A DNA stretch of 26,595 nt from a virus. Within the stretch, counting starts at the first letter, position 1; every line of letters starts with the position of its first letter. Positions 13,078-20,841 of the stretch are shown here, piece by piece. The notes under the pieces are model-generated. The model saw only the letters and a list, made by a program, of their open reading frames with translations. It was not told the origin of the DNA and made no database searches. Position numbers and translations under genes: made by a program. The stretch spans positions 1 to 26,595 of the IMG/VR virus record IMGVR_UViG_3300044691_000607; one strand, given 5' to 3'.

Positions 13078-13687
13078 TAAAGTGCACCGCGACGGTCGTG
13101 GGCAGCTGGTACTCGCCGCGATTCGCCCTTTCCTGTCGGACCAGGCTGCTGTAGAGACTGCGCAGCTGGGTTAGCTCGGTGAGGCTGTAGCGGCGCAACA
13201 TGCGGCCGGCGATGGTGTACTCCTGCACGCCGTTGCCGCCGGTACCGGCCAGCATCAGGTTGATGTTGTCGAGGGCCTTCTCGTTGGGCGATCGCGTGTC
13301 CTGGGGCGCGGTGGCGTCGAGGATGTCGATCGTGACGATGACGCGGCCGAGCGCGACGGTGTAGCGCTGGGCCGGTACCGAACCAGCGGCGGCTAGCGAG
13401 ACGATAGCAAGCCACTGGTAGGCACCGGGCGTCCAGAGTTTGGTCTCGGCCGAGGGGATCAGGATGGTGTAGACGTCGCCCGCGCCGGTGATGTCGGCCG
13501 GTGTGACCACAAACCGCGCTGTGGCGGAGTTGAGCACGTAGGCCAGCACCCAGCCCAGGCTCGGCGGAAAGTCGGAAAAGCCACGCTGCCAGGTAAGCGT
13601 GTCGCCGGCGATGATGTTGCCCGGCTCCGGGGCGACCGGGGCGCCGTCGAGGAATTCGATATTGAACGGGAAGTCGCCGATCGGCAT
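13070..13687 (-). CDS. Head-tail joining protein with C-terminal gpW-like domain
   Basis: The 205 residues have two parts. The C-terminal ~65 (EYTIAGRMLRRYSLTELTQL and following helix) match the gpW pattern: a short strand, a GR.L.R.SL turn and a long helix. The N-terminal ~130 are beta-rich (GDTLTWQRGFSDFPPSLGWV, then WTPGAYQWLAIVS) and end in a DTRSPNEKALDNINLML helix. Lambda gpW is only 68 residues, so this is a two-domain version. It lies between terminase and portal as W does in lambda. gpW joins the portal after packaging and prepares for the FII-type connector. The ATG at 13687 has only a weak CAGG before it; an 85-bp AT-rich gap separates it from the terminase stop and may hold a promoter. 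Confidence 0.75.
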   Translation of the reverse strand: MPIGDFPFNIEFLDGAPVAPEPGNIIAGDTLTWQRGFSDFPPSLGWVLAYVLNSATARFVVTPADITGAGDVYTILIPSAETKLWTPGAYQWLAIVSLAAAGSVPAQRYTVALGRVIVTIDILDATAPQDTRSPNEKALDNINLMLAGTGGNGVQEYTIAGRMLRRYSLTELTQLRSLYSSLVRQERANRGEYQLPTTVAVHFSG

Positions 13688-13772
13688 GCCTGAGTTATTA
13701 GCGGGAACGATCGAAAATGGTCAAAGATGCGATAAAAAGACGCAACCAAATCATTTTTTCAACGATTTAGCC

Positions 13773-15785
13773 CTAGCGGTCCCAGGCTCCGGCCCAGCTG
13801 GTTTTCGCAGGCTCTTTACGTGTTTTTTTCGCTGGCCCGGCAATAATAGGGATGCCGTCGTCGGGAGAGTCCTGGGCCTGTGTGGGGGCTTCGGGGGAAG
13901 ATCCCGGCGCGTCCAGCTTCGCCGGCGCCGGCACCTGTTTCAGCAGGTTCGCGGCCAGCTTCTCCCAGTCCCTGATGTTGAGATCGTCGAGCGCGGCCAT
14001 GGCGTACACGCGGCAGTCGAGGGCTTCGTTGCGCTCCCGCTTCTTGATCCACTTGCGCACCGGCGTCATGCCGTCCATCTCGGTGATCAGCTTCTCGGCC
14101 GTCAGCTGCTCGAAGTAATCGCGGTCGTAGGTGTTGCGATCGATCTTGACGCCCTGCTCGTTCTTATAGGCCTCCGGGAAGTGGCAGAAGCCGGGGCCGA
14201 TATCCTTGATCTTCAGGTTGGCGTAGAGCGACTCCTTCGCTGTATCGATGCCGACCATGCGTAGCTCCACACGCGATTTGTGGGTGCGCTGGGCCCGAGG
14301 CTTCGTCAAAGGCACCGCAGGGCCAGCTTGGCCCTTACAGGCGAAGACGCGGCGGACCTGGCGCGGCCGCACAAAGCGATAGACCGCCGCGGCATGGTAG
14401 CCAGAGTCGATGAACGCCGTCGCAATGCGTAGCCGGGCTCCGGAGGCGTGCAGCCAGGTCCCCTTGAGTATGTCGTCGACCTCTTTCCAGAATGCGGGCA
14501 TGGCGGGGTTGCCGCGTAGGACAAAATAGTCGATCGACCAGGATTCCTCTTCCCTGCCCCAGCCGACGATCTCGCCCTCGACGCGATCTGCCTGGACGTC
14601 GATGCCGCACGTCAGTACCAGGGCCTCGGCAGGCACCTCGGCCTCGTAGACGATGCGGCGGCCCATCAGCTCACCGTCGTCGACCGTCTCGCCAAAGATC
14701 TCGTAGGTCCGCGCCAGGCGGGTATTGATGAAGGCTTTTCGCTCCTGCGGCTTTTTGTAGGCCTTCAGCCAGTCGCCGATCAGCGACTCCCAGGTCTTCC
14801 ATGGGGAGTACAGAACGCTCAGCTGAAAGCCTGCCGCATGACCGTCTCCTCCGCCAGGGTTGGTTTTGCGCCAGCGCGCGGTACCGCCGGCCTTGGCGTC
14901 GCGAATCATGTTCGGCTTTTCGACCTCGAGGATCTCGCAGCCGTGTACACACACGTAATAACACTTGGAGGGCTCATGCTTCGCCGCACCCTTGTTGTTC
15001 GGGTTGGGCCATTTGAGCGACTCCCACACCAGCTCCTGGTAGGTGTGGCAGTGCGGGCACTGCACCTCGTACACGCGATAATCGGTGTTGCTCAGCAGCT
15101 TCTCTATGCGGCTTGAATTCTTAATGCTCGGAGTTGAGCCGAAGATCTTGATGCGGTTCCAGAAATTTGTGGTGCGGGCTTCGGCGATCGTGATCGGGTC
15201 GCCCTTGGTTCCCGACGAGACTGGGAAGTCGTCGACCTCGTCGCCGATCAGCAGACGCGCCGGTCGGCTTGCCAGGGTGCTGGGCGCGTTGGCTCCGGCC
15301 AGGGCGATGAAGCCGCCGGGAAATTTCTTCTTCAGCACGGTGTTGTTGGCGGATCGAGTTTTCACGCTGCCGAAGAGTGGGGTGAGCAGGGGCGTGTCGC
15401 GGATCGCTGTGGCGATGCGCTCCTTCGAGATGTCCTCGGCCAGGGTCTCTGTCGGCATCACGAACAGGATGGGGCTGGGATCGTGGGCGCAAAAGTAAAA
15501 CAGGATGTTGAGCATGCAGGCGGTTTTTCCGCACTGCGCCGCGATCATGTAGACCACGGTCTCGATGCCAGGCTCGTTGACGACGTCCATCATCTCGCGC
15601 TGGTAGCAAGCGCGGTCGGTGTGCCACTGCCCTGGCTCGGGCGAGCCTTCGCGGGGAAGCCTGGCGTGCAGGTCCGCCCACTGTGAGACGGTGAGCTCGA
15701 GCGGAGGCGTAAAGAGCGCCAGTGCCGCAATGATCCCTGCGTCGAGGGAAGCGAGAGAGTCGGAGCTCGATTGGAAGCTACTCAT
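13773..15785 (-). CDS. Terminase large subunit (lambda gpA family)
   Basis: From the ATG at 15785, overlapping the small subunit's end (15778), the protein has 670 residues; lambda gpA has 641. It has a Walker A-like AAQCGKTACML (residues ~82-92), a Walker B LLIGDEVDDF (178-187) and a coupling motif FGSTPS (215-220). After these come a zinc-ribbon-like CPHCHTY...CYYVCVHGC insert and the nuclease part (LTCGIDVQADRVEGEIVGWG and TAFIDSGYHAAAVYRFV), all usual in gpA-type proteins. It cuts concatemeric DNA and pumps it into the prohead through the portal. A longer frame to 15902 exists but lies inside the small subunit gene. Lambda-type gpA usually implies packaging from cos sites. Confidence 0.96.
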   Translation of the reverse strand: MSSFQSSSDSLASLDAGIIAALALFTPPLELTVSQWADLHARLPREGSPEPGQWHTDRACYQREMMDVVNEPGIETVVYMIAAQCGKTACMLNILFYFCAHDPSPILFVMPTETLAEDISKERIATAIRDTPLLTPLFGSVKTRSANNTVLKKKFPGGFIALAGANAPSTLASRPARLLIGDEVDDFPVSSGTKGDPITIAEARTTNFWNRIKIFGSTPSIKNSSRIEKLLSNTDYRVYEVQCPHCHTYQELVWESLKWPNPNNKGAAKHEPSKCYYVCVHGCEILEVEKPNMIRDAKAGGTARWRKTNPGGGDGHAAGFQLSVLYSPWKTWESLIGDWLKAYKKPQERKAFINTRLARTYEIFGETVDDGELMGRRIVYEAEVPAEALVLTCGIDVQADRVEGEIVGWGREEESWSIDYFVLRGNPAMPAFWKEVDDILKGTWLHASGARLRIATAFIDSGYHAAAVYRFVRPRQVRRVFACKGQAGPAVPLTKPRAQRTHKSRVELRMVGIDTAKESLYANLKIKDIGPGFCHFPEAYKNEQGVKIDRNTYDRDYFEQLTAEKLITEMDGMTPVRKWIKKRERNEALDCRVYAMAALDDLNIRDWEKLAANLLKQVPAPAKLDAPGSSPEAPTQAQDSPDDGIPIIAGPAKKTRKEPAKTSWAGAWDR

Positions 15786-16389
15786 CCTCGGCCCGAGGTT
15801 TGCGACTGACAGGTGTGGTCGCCACGCCGGCGAGCCGGGTGCAGAGATCCCGCGCTGACGTGGTGAGCAGGGAGAAGAGCTGGTTGCGATCGCGCACGCC
15901 ATAGATCCGGCCGATCATCAGCGTGGGCCACCCGAGGATCTCGATCTGGAGATTCTTTGCGGTATCCTGCATCACCCGCGAAACGTCTTCGACCGCGACC
16001 ACCTGCCGGCGGCGCTCCCCGAGCTCGAGCTCTTTCAGGTCCGCCTCGGCGATCGTCTTGCGCAGCAGCGCTTCGGCGCCGGTTTTACGGAGCAGCCCGA
16101 CGCGGGCATGCTCTTTATGGATCTCATCGTCCTCGGGCGTGCTGGCTGGCTCTGTGGTGGGCCAGTTCAGCAGCGATTTCCGCGCGTTTCCGTCCTCCTC
16201 GGCTCGCATCTTCACATACCAGGGCAGGACATCAGCCCACACAAAACGCCGACCGCGCTCATCCGACGTTGACGGCATCGCTTTGTCTTTGAGCCAGTTG
16301 CGAACCGTGCGGTCAGTTACGAGCAGCAGCTCCGCGACGTCGTTGATGGACAAAAAATCACACTTCGCGGGCTGCTTCGACTTGGCCAT
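15778..16389 (-). CDS. Terminase small subunit (Nu1-like, winged HTH)
   Basis: This is a 203-residue protein (lambda Nu1 has 181). Its N-terminus carries a winged-HTH: FLSINDVAELLLVTDRTVRN (residues 12-31), WLKDKAMPS, then RGRRFVWADVLPWY. This is the Nu1 DNA-binding domain that recognises the cos/pac site. The middle is a charged helix (LLRKTGAEALLRKTIAEADL) for oligomerisation, and the C-terminus should bind the large subunit. Start ATG 16389 has no obvious ribosome binding site. It overlaps the large subunit start, so translation is probably coupled. Confidence 0.92.
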   Translation of the reverse strand: MAKSKQPAKCDFLSINDVAELLLVTDRTVRNWLKDKAMPSTSDERGRRFVWADVLPWYVKMRAEEDGNARKSLLNWPTTEPASTPEDDEIHKEHARVGLLRKTGAEALLRKTIAEADLKELELGERRRQVVAVEDVSRVMQDTAKNLQIEILGWPTLMIGRIYGVRDRNQLFSLLTTSARDLCTRLAGVATTPVSRKPRAEDE

Positions 16390-16732
16390 AAGCGGAAACG
16401 GAAAATCATTTAAAAAAATTCACAGCTACACCGCCCGCGCGGTAGCGCGTCACCCGCAGCGGTGGAAGTTCGGGGAGGACCCGTGGCGAGCGGCGGGGGT
16501 AAGGACCTTCCTTGCATACAGCCTGGCCAGCCGTCGGCCGGAGCTCGCCGCTGGTATGCGATTGAGGCTGTGCGGTATCGCGACAGCTGGCCGTGTAGGT
16601 TATGGCGCAGTCAGAGAGAAGCCGTCAAACACACGCCCTTGCGTTGTGTGCGGGCGCGCACGCTCAGCCCCTATGCATTGGAGTAGTCTCTGGTTTGCTT
16701 GCGGGGTTGTTCCTAAAACTGGGTGATTAATA
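16390..16732. other. 343-bp non-coding region; candidate cos/pac and late promoter region
   Basis: I find no credible gene here. Terminase binding and cutting sites lie just upstream of Nu1 in lambda-like phages, so the cos site may be in this stretch. It contains an AT-rich tract (about 16404-16420) unlike its GC-rich surroundings, inverted repeats ACCGC-CCGC-GCGGT (16430-16443) and AAGGA-CCT-TCCTT (16501-16513), and G-rich runs at 16472-16500. None can be assigned as the nick site by eye. The AT-rich tract could also hold the late promoter. Confidence 0.4.
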
Positions 16733-17290
16733 ATGGCGATGCAACAGGTCCTGACAGATGCGGCCGGGAAGAATCGCGGCTTTACCCAACCACCAGCTCT
16801 TGTCTCTTTGCGTGCCGATCCACCTCTACTTGTGTGGCGGCGTCTGTTGAACCATGCCGTCGACGAGGCGAAGAAGACGACAGAAGGTCTGCCAACCGAC
16901 CTCGCTATCCTCGCTCGCTGGTGGATAGCCGACCTGCAACCGACTCGTGGTCAGCATGACGAGTGGGAACGTAGCTTTGGCTGTGCCTGTCACTGGTTGG
17001 ATATCGATCCTGTCCTAGAGCGCAAGCGATTAGTGCGCGAGATCGACAAGGCATTGAAGCTGGCGTGGATGGAGGTCTGGTTTCACCTGACCTATCTGCG
17101 TCGCGCCATGGTGCTGAGCTGTGCCGGAATCCCCACCGCGATCGCTGGCCAGTTCATGCTGCCGCTGGCGAGTGAATCGACGTATGACGAAGTCGCTGGC
17201 ATCGACAAACCTGACATGTTCGCGGAATTAGAGCCGATCGAGGCAGGTTGCCCGATCGGCTCGTATGCGTGCGAGTGGCCGAGGCCCTAA
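16733..17290 (+). CDS. Hypothetical protein, isolated + strand gene between early and late operons
   Basis: The 185-residue protein (MAMQQVLTDAAGKNRGFTQP) is the only + strand gene between the two leftward operons. A GGTGA lies 7 bp before the ATG at 16733; a second ATG lies 6 bp on. It is helical, with HDEWERSFGCACHWLDIDPV at about residues 75-95, similar in style to small phage proteins with an 'SF...C..LG.DP..R' pattern, then VREIDKALKLAWMEVWFHL. The position between early genes and terminase is where some phages keep a late-gene regulator, but nothing shows DNA binding. Its 3' end contains a 10-bp inverted repeat and overlaps the convergent gene by 4 bp. Confidence 0.6.
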   Translation: MAMQQVLTDAAGKNRGFTQPPALVSLRADPPLLVWRRLLNHAVDEAKKTTEGLPTDLAILARWWIADLQPTRGQHDEWERSFGCACHWLDIDPVLERKRLVREIDKALKLAWMEVWFHLTYLRRAMVLSCAGIPTAIAGQFMLPLASESTYDEVAGIDKPDMFAELEPIEAGCPIGSYACEWPRP

Positions 17291-17619
17291 ACGCGAGCTT
17301 CATCGAGCTGATGGGTCAGAGTCGGCACAATCGCCTCGGTGGCTTTCGCGGTGGCGCCCTCAATCGAATTCTTGACGAGATCGTTGTTTTTGGTCATCAG
17401 ACCGGTGGCGCAGATGACGCCTGCGAGCCCGTTTTCGAGCTGCTTTCGGTTGGTGATCTGGCTGTCGTGACCGAGTGAGGGATCGACGCGAGCAAAACCC
17501 CAGCGCTGGATGGTTCCGATAGCCTGCTGGGTTACGCCGAGTTGCTCCTGCAGAAACGCCAGCCGCTCCTGTTGCGCAGGCGTCAGATTGTTAATGGGTG
17601 GGTTGTTCGTTTGCTCCAT
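17287..17619 (-). CDS. Hypothetical phage protein, last gene of leftward operon
   Basis: This is a 110-residue protein (MEQTNNPPINNLTPAQQERL) with GGAGG 6 nt before the ATG at 17619. The N-terminal half reads as a helix with Gln/Leu (AQQERLAFLQEQLGVTQQAI), the rest is mixed. No domain is recognised. It ends the run of early genes, overlapping the convergent + strand gene by 4 bp. Confidence 0.65.
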   Translation of the reverse strand: MEQTNNPPINNLTPAQQERLAFLQEQLGVTQQAIGTIQRWGFARVDPSLGHDSQITNRKQLENGLAGVICATGLMTKNNDLVKNSIEGATAKATEAIVPTLTHQLDEARV

Positions 17620-17656
17620 TTGAATCCTCCGGGGACTTCGCCGTGATGGTACACCG

Positions 17657-17842
17657 CTAGACGGGCCTAAGTCGCCCAGCGATTTTGCGTGCGTAGCCTT
17701 CGAGAAATTCGTTGCTATATCTCACCTTCATGTCGGCGCAGGGGTTGACGTGATCGACGATGATCTTCTCCACAATGCCAGCGGGAAGATGGTCACGAAG
17801 CAAAATGTAGAGGAATTGAACAAGCAGCTCGTCGTTTGTCAC
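17657..17842 (-). CDS. Small hypothetical protein
   Basis: This is a 61-residue protein starting at GTG 17842 with GGGAGG 5 nt upstream. It is a mostly helical sequence (TNDELLVQFLYILLRDHLPA, then EFLEGYARKIAGRLRPV), of the type common in phage early regions. No catalytic or metal motif is seen. It is separated by 18 bp from the preceding gene. Confidence 0.6.
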   Translation of the reverse strand: MTNDELLVQFLYILLRDHLPAGIVEKIIVDHVNPCADMKVRYSNEFLEGYARKIAGRLRPV

Positions 17843-17860
17843 GCAAACCTCCCAAAGTCC

Positions 17861-18412
17861 TTAACTCCACCACGGGAGCACCATATCCACGGTGCTCTTC
17901 GATTCTTTGTCATCGAACATAGGCTCGAATACCACGACACCTTTGACGATCCTGTACTTGGTGGTCGCCAATCTAGTAATGCGAGGTCCACGGATCGCAA
18001 CTATGAGGCCGTCCTCGTAGCAGTCGGTTGGCAAATTTCCCATATACGAGTCGAAGCCCTTCATCACCAGTCGGCGCTGTAGCTCAAACGCCTCATATGC
18101 TGCCGGCGTCGTGGGCTCAGCAATTCCAAACCGCTTGCAGAATCCTGAAACGTTGATCATTCGCGCGTCGCTTGTGACCATCACCGCCTGCGAGCACGTC
18201 TGCTTCGCCACCTGCGAAACAACCCACATTACTTTCCGCTTCTCATGTTCGCTGCTCCAGCCCAGTGGAGTGCGCGCTATCTGGCCAGACGGTCCGACGA
18301 TCTTCACCTGCATCCTGAAGCCATCATCCTCGACGACCTTCCGTTTCAGGCTAATCGCCCACTCCATCTCCTCACTAATCAACCGGTCCCAATCGATCGT
18401 TATGTCATCCAT
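17861..18412 (-). CDS. Hypothetical protein, 183 residues
   Basis: The chosen start is the ATG at 18412, whose A is also the last base of the preceding TAA (TAATG), giving MDDITIDWDRLISEEMEWAI. The longer in-frame extension to 18511 lies wholly inside the upstream gene and is not favoured. It has a mixed alpha/beta sequence with SSEHEKRKVMWVVSQVAKQT and VSGFCKRFGIAEPTTPAAYE. I do not recognise a family. The final FEPMFDDKESKSTVDMVLPW is acidic. Coupled translation places it in the early operon. Confidence 0.6.
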   Translation of the reverse strand: MDDITIDWDRLISEEMEWAISLKRKVVEDDGFRMQVKIVGPSGQIARTPLGWSSEHEKRKVMWVVSQVAKQTCSQAVMVTSDARMINVSGFCKRFGIAEPTTPAAYEAFELQRRLVMKGFDSYMGNLPTDCYEDGLIVAIRGPRITRLATTKYRIVKGVVVFEPMFDDKESKSTVDMVLPWWS

Positions 18413-18801
18413 TACGCAAACCTCTTCGCGGCTTTGGCGGCTCGCGCGGCCGCGCAACGTTTCGCGGCTTTCTCGGCCTGGGCATTTTTCCATCGTCGGC
18501 AGGGCCAGCACATTGTTCCTCTCGCCTGTTCGCCCAGCTTGCCGCGACAGTCGGTGCAGCGGCGCTCTTCGAGCTGCGATTCGGTTGTAGCTTTCGCGGC
18601 GAACTCGTCGATGTTTTCATGCATCTTCGCGACCGTCGTGGAACGCGGACAGGGCTTGTCTTCACCACACGCATAGCAGGCGGCCACATTGTCGAGATAG
18701 CCTTTTGCCGGGCAGAAGTGTCCCCTTGTTTTGCAGCTCACACACGCTGTGCCAGCGGTCGGCGGATCGCTGCAATCGAAAACCTCAAATATCCCGCTCA
18801 T
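18412..18801 (-). CDS. Cysteine-rich zinc-ribbon protein with basic tail
   Basis: In 129 residues there are three cysteine clusters: CVSCKTRGHFC (residues ~20-30), CYACGEDKPC (42-51) and CTDC...CWPC (about 82 and 97), enough for two or three zinc sites. The tail (AEKAAKRCAAARAAKAAKRF) is an Ala/Lys/Arg helix likely to bind nucleic acid. It overlaps neighbours on both sides (ATGA at 18798-18801; TAATG at 18412). A DNA- or RNA-binding role in early phage growth is inferred. Confidence 0.7.
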   Translation of the reverse strand: MSGIFEVFDCSDPPTAGTACVSCKTRGHFCPAKGYLDNVAACYACGEDKPCPRSTTVAKMHENIDEFAAKATTESQLEERRCTDCRGKLGEQARGTMCWPCRRWKNAQAEKAAKRCAAARAAKAAKRFA

Positions 18802-18992
18802 TGTGGCTTTTCTCTCTTTCCAAAATACTTCTCAAGGGTAAGCAGTTCGTCGAGCAGGTCGCGCTCGCGAACTCTGCGCCAGCGGCGATCGGACCGATGT
18901 TTCATGTAGAAGAGAAAAGCAGGCAGCACAATCCAGGTCGCGACCATCGCAACTGTGTCCTGCCAGTTCCATCCGTTCATGTCATAGCTCAT
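18798..18992 (-). CDS. Small membrane protein
   Basis: This is a 64-residue protein from ATG 18992, overlapping the upstream TGA (ATGA); a TTG at 18998 would add two residues. One hydrophobic segment, DTVAMVATWIVLPAFLFYM, is followed by a basic/charged tail (KHRSDRRWRRVRERDLLDEL). By the positive-inside rule the tail would lie in the cytoplasm. The function is unknown. Confidence 0.65.
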   Translation of the reverse strand: MSYDMNGWNWQDTVAMVATWIVLPAFLFYMKHRSDRRWRRVRERDLLDELLTLEKYFGKREKPQ

Positions 18993-19360
18993 GGCCAATG
19001 CCCAGCTCCGGTGATCTTTCCCGTTTTTAGAAGTCTAGCGATCCACTCGCCGGCGTCCGCAAACTTCAATCGCTCGCCTCCGTCCCATGCATTCAGGAGT
19101 TCCGCATAGTGACTTTGCAGTTTCACCGATTCTTCGAGTGCCACGAGGACGCCTCCCGCCTTCGTGTACGCAGCGAGATCCAAATGAAGAGTTCGGAATT
19201 TGTGAAACAACTCCGGTTTGCCGTCGACATTGTTATCCATCAGAAGGGCCACTTCTTCGAGAGCATCCAGCCATCCCGGCCGCTCGATGGAGAGCTTCGC
19301 CAAAGCTAGAAGAGTCATCTGCCTCTGACCTTCTTCGAGACGAACATTTGTATCGTTCAC
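18989..19360 (-). CDS. Hypothetical helical protein, 123 residues
   Basis: Starts at GTG 19360 overlapping the upstream TGA (GTGA) and ends in an ATGA overlap with the membrane protein gene. It is mainly helical (MTLLALAKLSIERPGWLDAL; LVALEESVKLQSHYAELLNA). No cysteine clusters, membrane segments or known motifs. Coupling to its neighbours suggests it is expressed as part of the early operon. Confidence 0.6.
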   Translation of the reverse strand: MNDTNVRLEEGQRQMTLLALAKLSIERPGWLDALEEVALLMDNNVDGKPELFHKFRTLHLDLAAYTKAGGVLVALEESVKLQSHYAELLNAWDGGERLKFADAGEWIARLLKTGKITGAGHWP

Positions 19361-19548
19361 GCGCGAACCTCGGGGACCGCGTACTTCATCCAGTTAGGGT
19401 TGTTTCGATGCACCGCGTTGGCACACCGCAGAAAACAATCCCGCAGTTGTTGATCCCCTGTATTCGATGCGGCTCCCGCACCCCATCCCAGGCAGATTGT
19501 GAGCGAATCCATCTCGTCCTTGGTCAATTCGACCGTCACTTTATCCAT
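19357..19548 (-). CDS. Small hypothetical protein, 63 residues
   Basis: The start at ATG 19548 is set by a perfect AGGAGG 6 nt upstream, giving MDKVTVELTKDEMDSLTICL; the longer frame to 19575 lacks one. 'VTVELTKDE.DSL' looks like the start of small helical proteins; GWGAGAASNTGDQQLRDCFL follows. It overlaps the upstream receiver-like gene by 8 bp. The function is unknown. Confidence 0.65.
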   Translation of the reverse strand: MDKVTVELTKDEMDSLTICLGWGAGAASNTGDQQLRDCFLRCANAVHRNNPNWMKYAVPEVRA

Positions 19549-19969
19549 ATCGAACCTCCTTATGATTCGATGCAACCGACTCGACCGGCTTCTTCTTCGG
19601 GCCTCGCTTACGCGCTGTCAGAATTCGCAAACGCTCGTGCAGCTCTGAAGAGAAGCTGAAGGCCTCGGTTAAGAACACATCGACCTTGCATTGATAGAGA
19701 TCGTGATCGGGCTTCGCGCTGATGGCCACGGTGTGGATCTCCGGTTGTGCTTGGACCGCAGCTTCGAGCAGCTCGTCCGATGCGAAAACTGGCAGGTTCA
19801 AAATCATCAGATCGATCGTGCCTGGCTCGGCTGCCTGCAGGATGCCGAGCGCATCGCTGGCCGACAGCGCGCCGAGGACTCGATAGCCCCACGTATCCAG
19901 GACAAACGTCTGGATCGAGAGCTTCTGCTCGCTCGCGGCCACGCACAGCACCACCTTGCGCGGCCTCAT
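19541..19969 (-). CDS. Degenerate receiver (CheY-like) domain protein
   Basis: From ATG 19969 the protein has 142 residues. The order of strands and helices follows a response-regulator receiver: KVVLCVAASEQK, TWGYRVLGALSASDALGIL, IDLMILNLPVF, TVAISAKPD, KVDVFLTEAF. The phosphoacceptor position in the third strand is Asn instead of Asp (LMILNLPVF), the usual acidic pair after strand 1 is AASE, and the late 'Lys-Pro' loop is not kept. It should therefore not be phosphorylated in the usual way. A basic tail RKRGPKKKP follows. It sits among phage genes with ATGA overlap upstream. It may be a pseudo-receiver that binds a host regulator, or a host-derived gene adapted for another job. Confidence 0.65.
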   Translation of the reverse strand: MRPRKVVLCVAASEQKLSIQTFVLDTWGYRVLGALSASDALGILQAAEPGTIDLMILNLPVFASDELLEAAVQAQPEIHTVAISAKPDHDLYQCKVDVFLTEAFSFSSELHERLRILTARKRGPKKKPVESVASNHKEVRYG

Positions 19970-20163
19970 GGCGTCCCTCTGCGGTGAACGCCGTTGCACT
20001 GCAGCCGGGATGGATCCTCGCGGACCCAGATGCCTCTGCAGGCCTTCCCGCACTGGCAGCACTTCTCATCGCCTACGTGGTTCATGGTGGTAGAAGTCGC
20101 CGCGCCATGGCGCAGCTCCCAGCATTGATCGCAGAGGGCGTGGGTCCACGCGCTGCGGCTCAT
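19966..20163 (-). CDS. Small zinc-finger protein
   Basis: This is a 65-residue protein with CDQC (residues 11-14) and CCQCGKAC (about 35-42), consistent with one treble-clef or ribbon zinc site; His residues lie between. Such single-zinc-site proteins are common in phage early regions. It is joined to both neighbours by ATGA overlaps (19966-19969; 20160-20163). The exact target is unknown. Confidence 0.65.
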   Translation of the reverse strand: MSRSAWTHALCDQCWELRHGAATSTTMNHVGDEKCCQCGKACRGIWVREDPSRLQCNGVHRRGTP

Positions 20164-20462
20164 GCGTCCACACTCCGCACCAGCAGAATCGGCTCGTCGC
20201 CCGAGGTTGATATTTGGACCATGACCTCTCTAGGGAAAAAGTCGAACATCTCCGACAGAGAGAGCAGGCGCCCTCGCGCTTCTTCCGGCGGCAAAGGCAT
20301 CCCAGTGATGTTGGCGGACAAGTGATGCCAGCACCTTTTAGCGCCACAGCGGATCGCCTCGTCCCTAGCCAGCTCCGCGCTGTCGCCGTGAACAAAGATC
20401 GCGCCTTGAAATTCCCCATCGTCGGAGAAGCTGATGTACCACCATAGGCGAGTGTCGATCAT
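20160..20462 (-). CDS. Hypothetical protein, 100 residues
   Basis: The ATG at 20462 overlaps the upstream TGA, so this start (MIDTRLWWYISFSDDGEFQG) is preferred over the longer frame to 20507. The N-terminal half is beta-like, with ISFSDDGEFQGAIFVHGDSA followed by a helix ELARDEAIRCGAKRC; the later part has LPPEEARGRLLSLSEMFDFF. It is an alpha/beta small protein with no catalytic motif I recognise. Confidence 0.65.
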   Translation of the reverse strand: MIDTRLWWYISFSDDGEFQGAIFVHGDSAELARDEAIRCGAKRCWHHLSANITGMPLPPEEARGRLLSLSEMFDFFPREVMVQISTSGDEPILLVRSVDA

Positions 20463-20608
20463 GGTGTATCCCGAAACAGCCGGCGCATCCGCCAGCGCTG
20501 GATCCACCTATAGGCATGCATGGCCAGCTTCGCAGCGAAAAACGCTAAAAGTAAGCCGAACGCAAGATCCCATAGGGAAAGGTTGAGGTGAAGGGTGAAG
20601 TGAATCAT
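20459..20608 (-). CDS. Small single-pass membrane protein, 49 residues
   Basis: This short ORF reads MIHFTLHLNLSLWDLAFGLL, with a hydrophobic segment up to about residue 29 and a strongly basic end (YRWIQRWRMRRLFRD). Both ends are in ATGA overlaps (20605-20608 and 20459-20462), strong evidence that it is translated. It is below the length cut-off of most gene callers. A membrane role is inferred only from composition. Confidence 0.65.
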   Translation of the reverse strand: MIHFTLHLNLSLWDLAFGLLLAFFAAKLAMHAYRWIQRWRMRRLFRDTP

Positions 20609-20841
20609 GCGGCAGGCCTCAACGCGCGCCGGTCAGGAGGCGGCTGGTCGCGCAGCGCGAACTGCCCATAGTGCGCCGACTGTTTGGCTGCGCCGCGGGC
20701 TTCGACTGCCCTTCCCTGCTCGATGTAGCCGAGGGCGATTTCTCCCCAGTACAGAGTGATGAGCAGCAGACCACTATAGGGGGGGATTCGTTCGTTGAGG
20801 AAGCGCGCTTCGGTCCACGCGATCTGGTGCGCTGTGATCAT
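20605..20841 (-). CDS. Hypothetical protein, 78 residues
   Basis: From ATG 20841, in an ATGA overlap with the preceding gene, it reads MITAHQIAWTEARFLNERIP. The longer frame to 21270 lies in the shadow of the upstream genes. A hydrophobic helix (SGLLLITLYWGEIALGYIEQ) and an Arg/Pro-rich tail follow. No known family. It could be a peripheral membrane protein. Confidence 0.6.
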   Translation of the reverse strand: MITAHQIAWTEARFLNERIPPYSGLLLITLYWGEIALGYIEQGRAVEARGAAKQSAHYGQFALRDQPPPDRRALRPAA

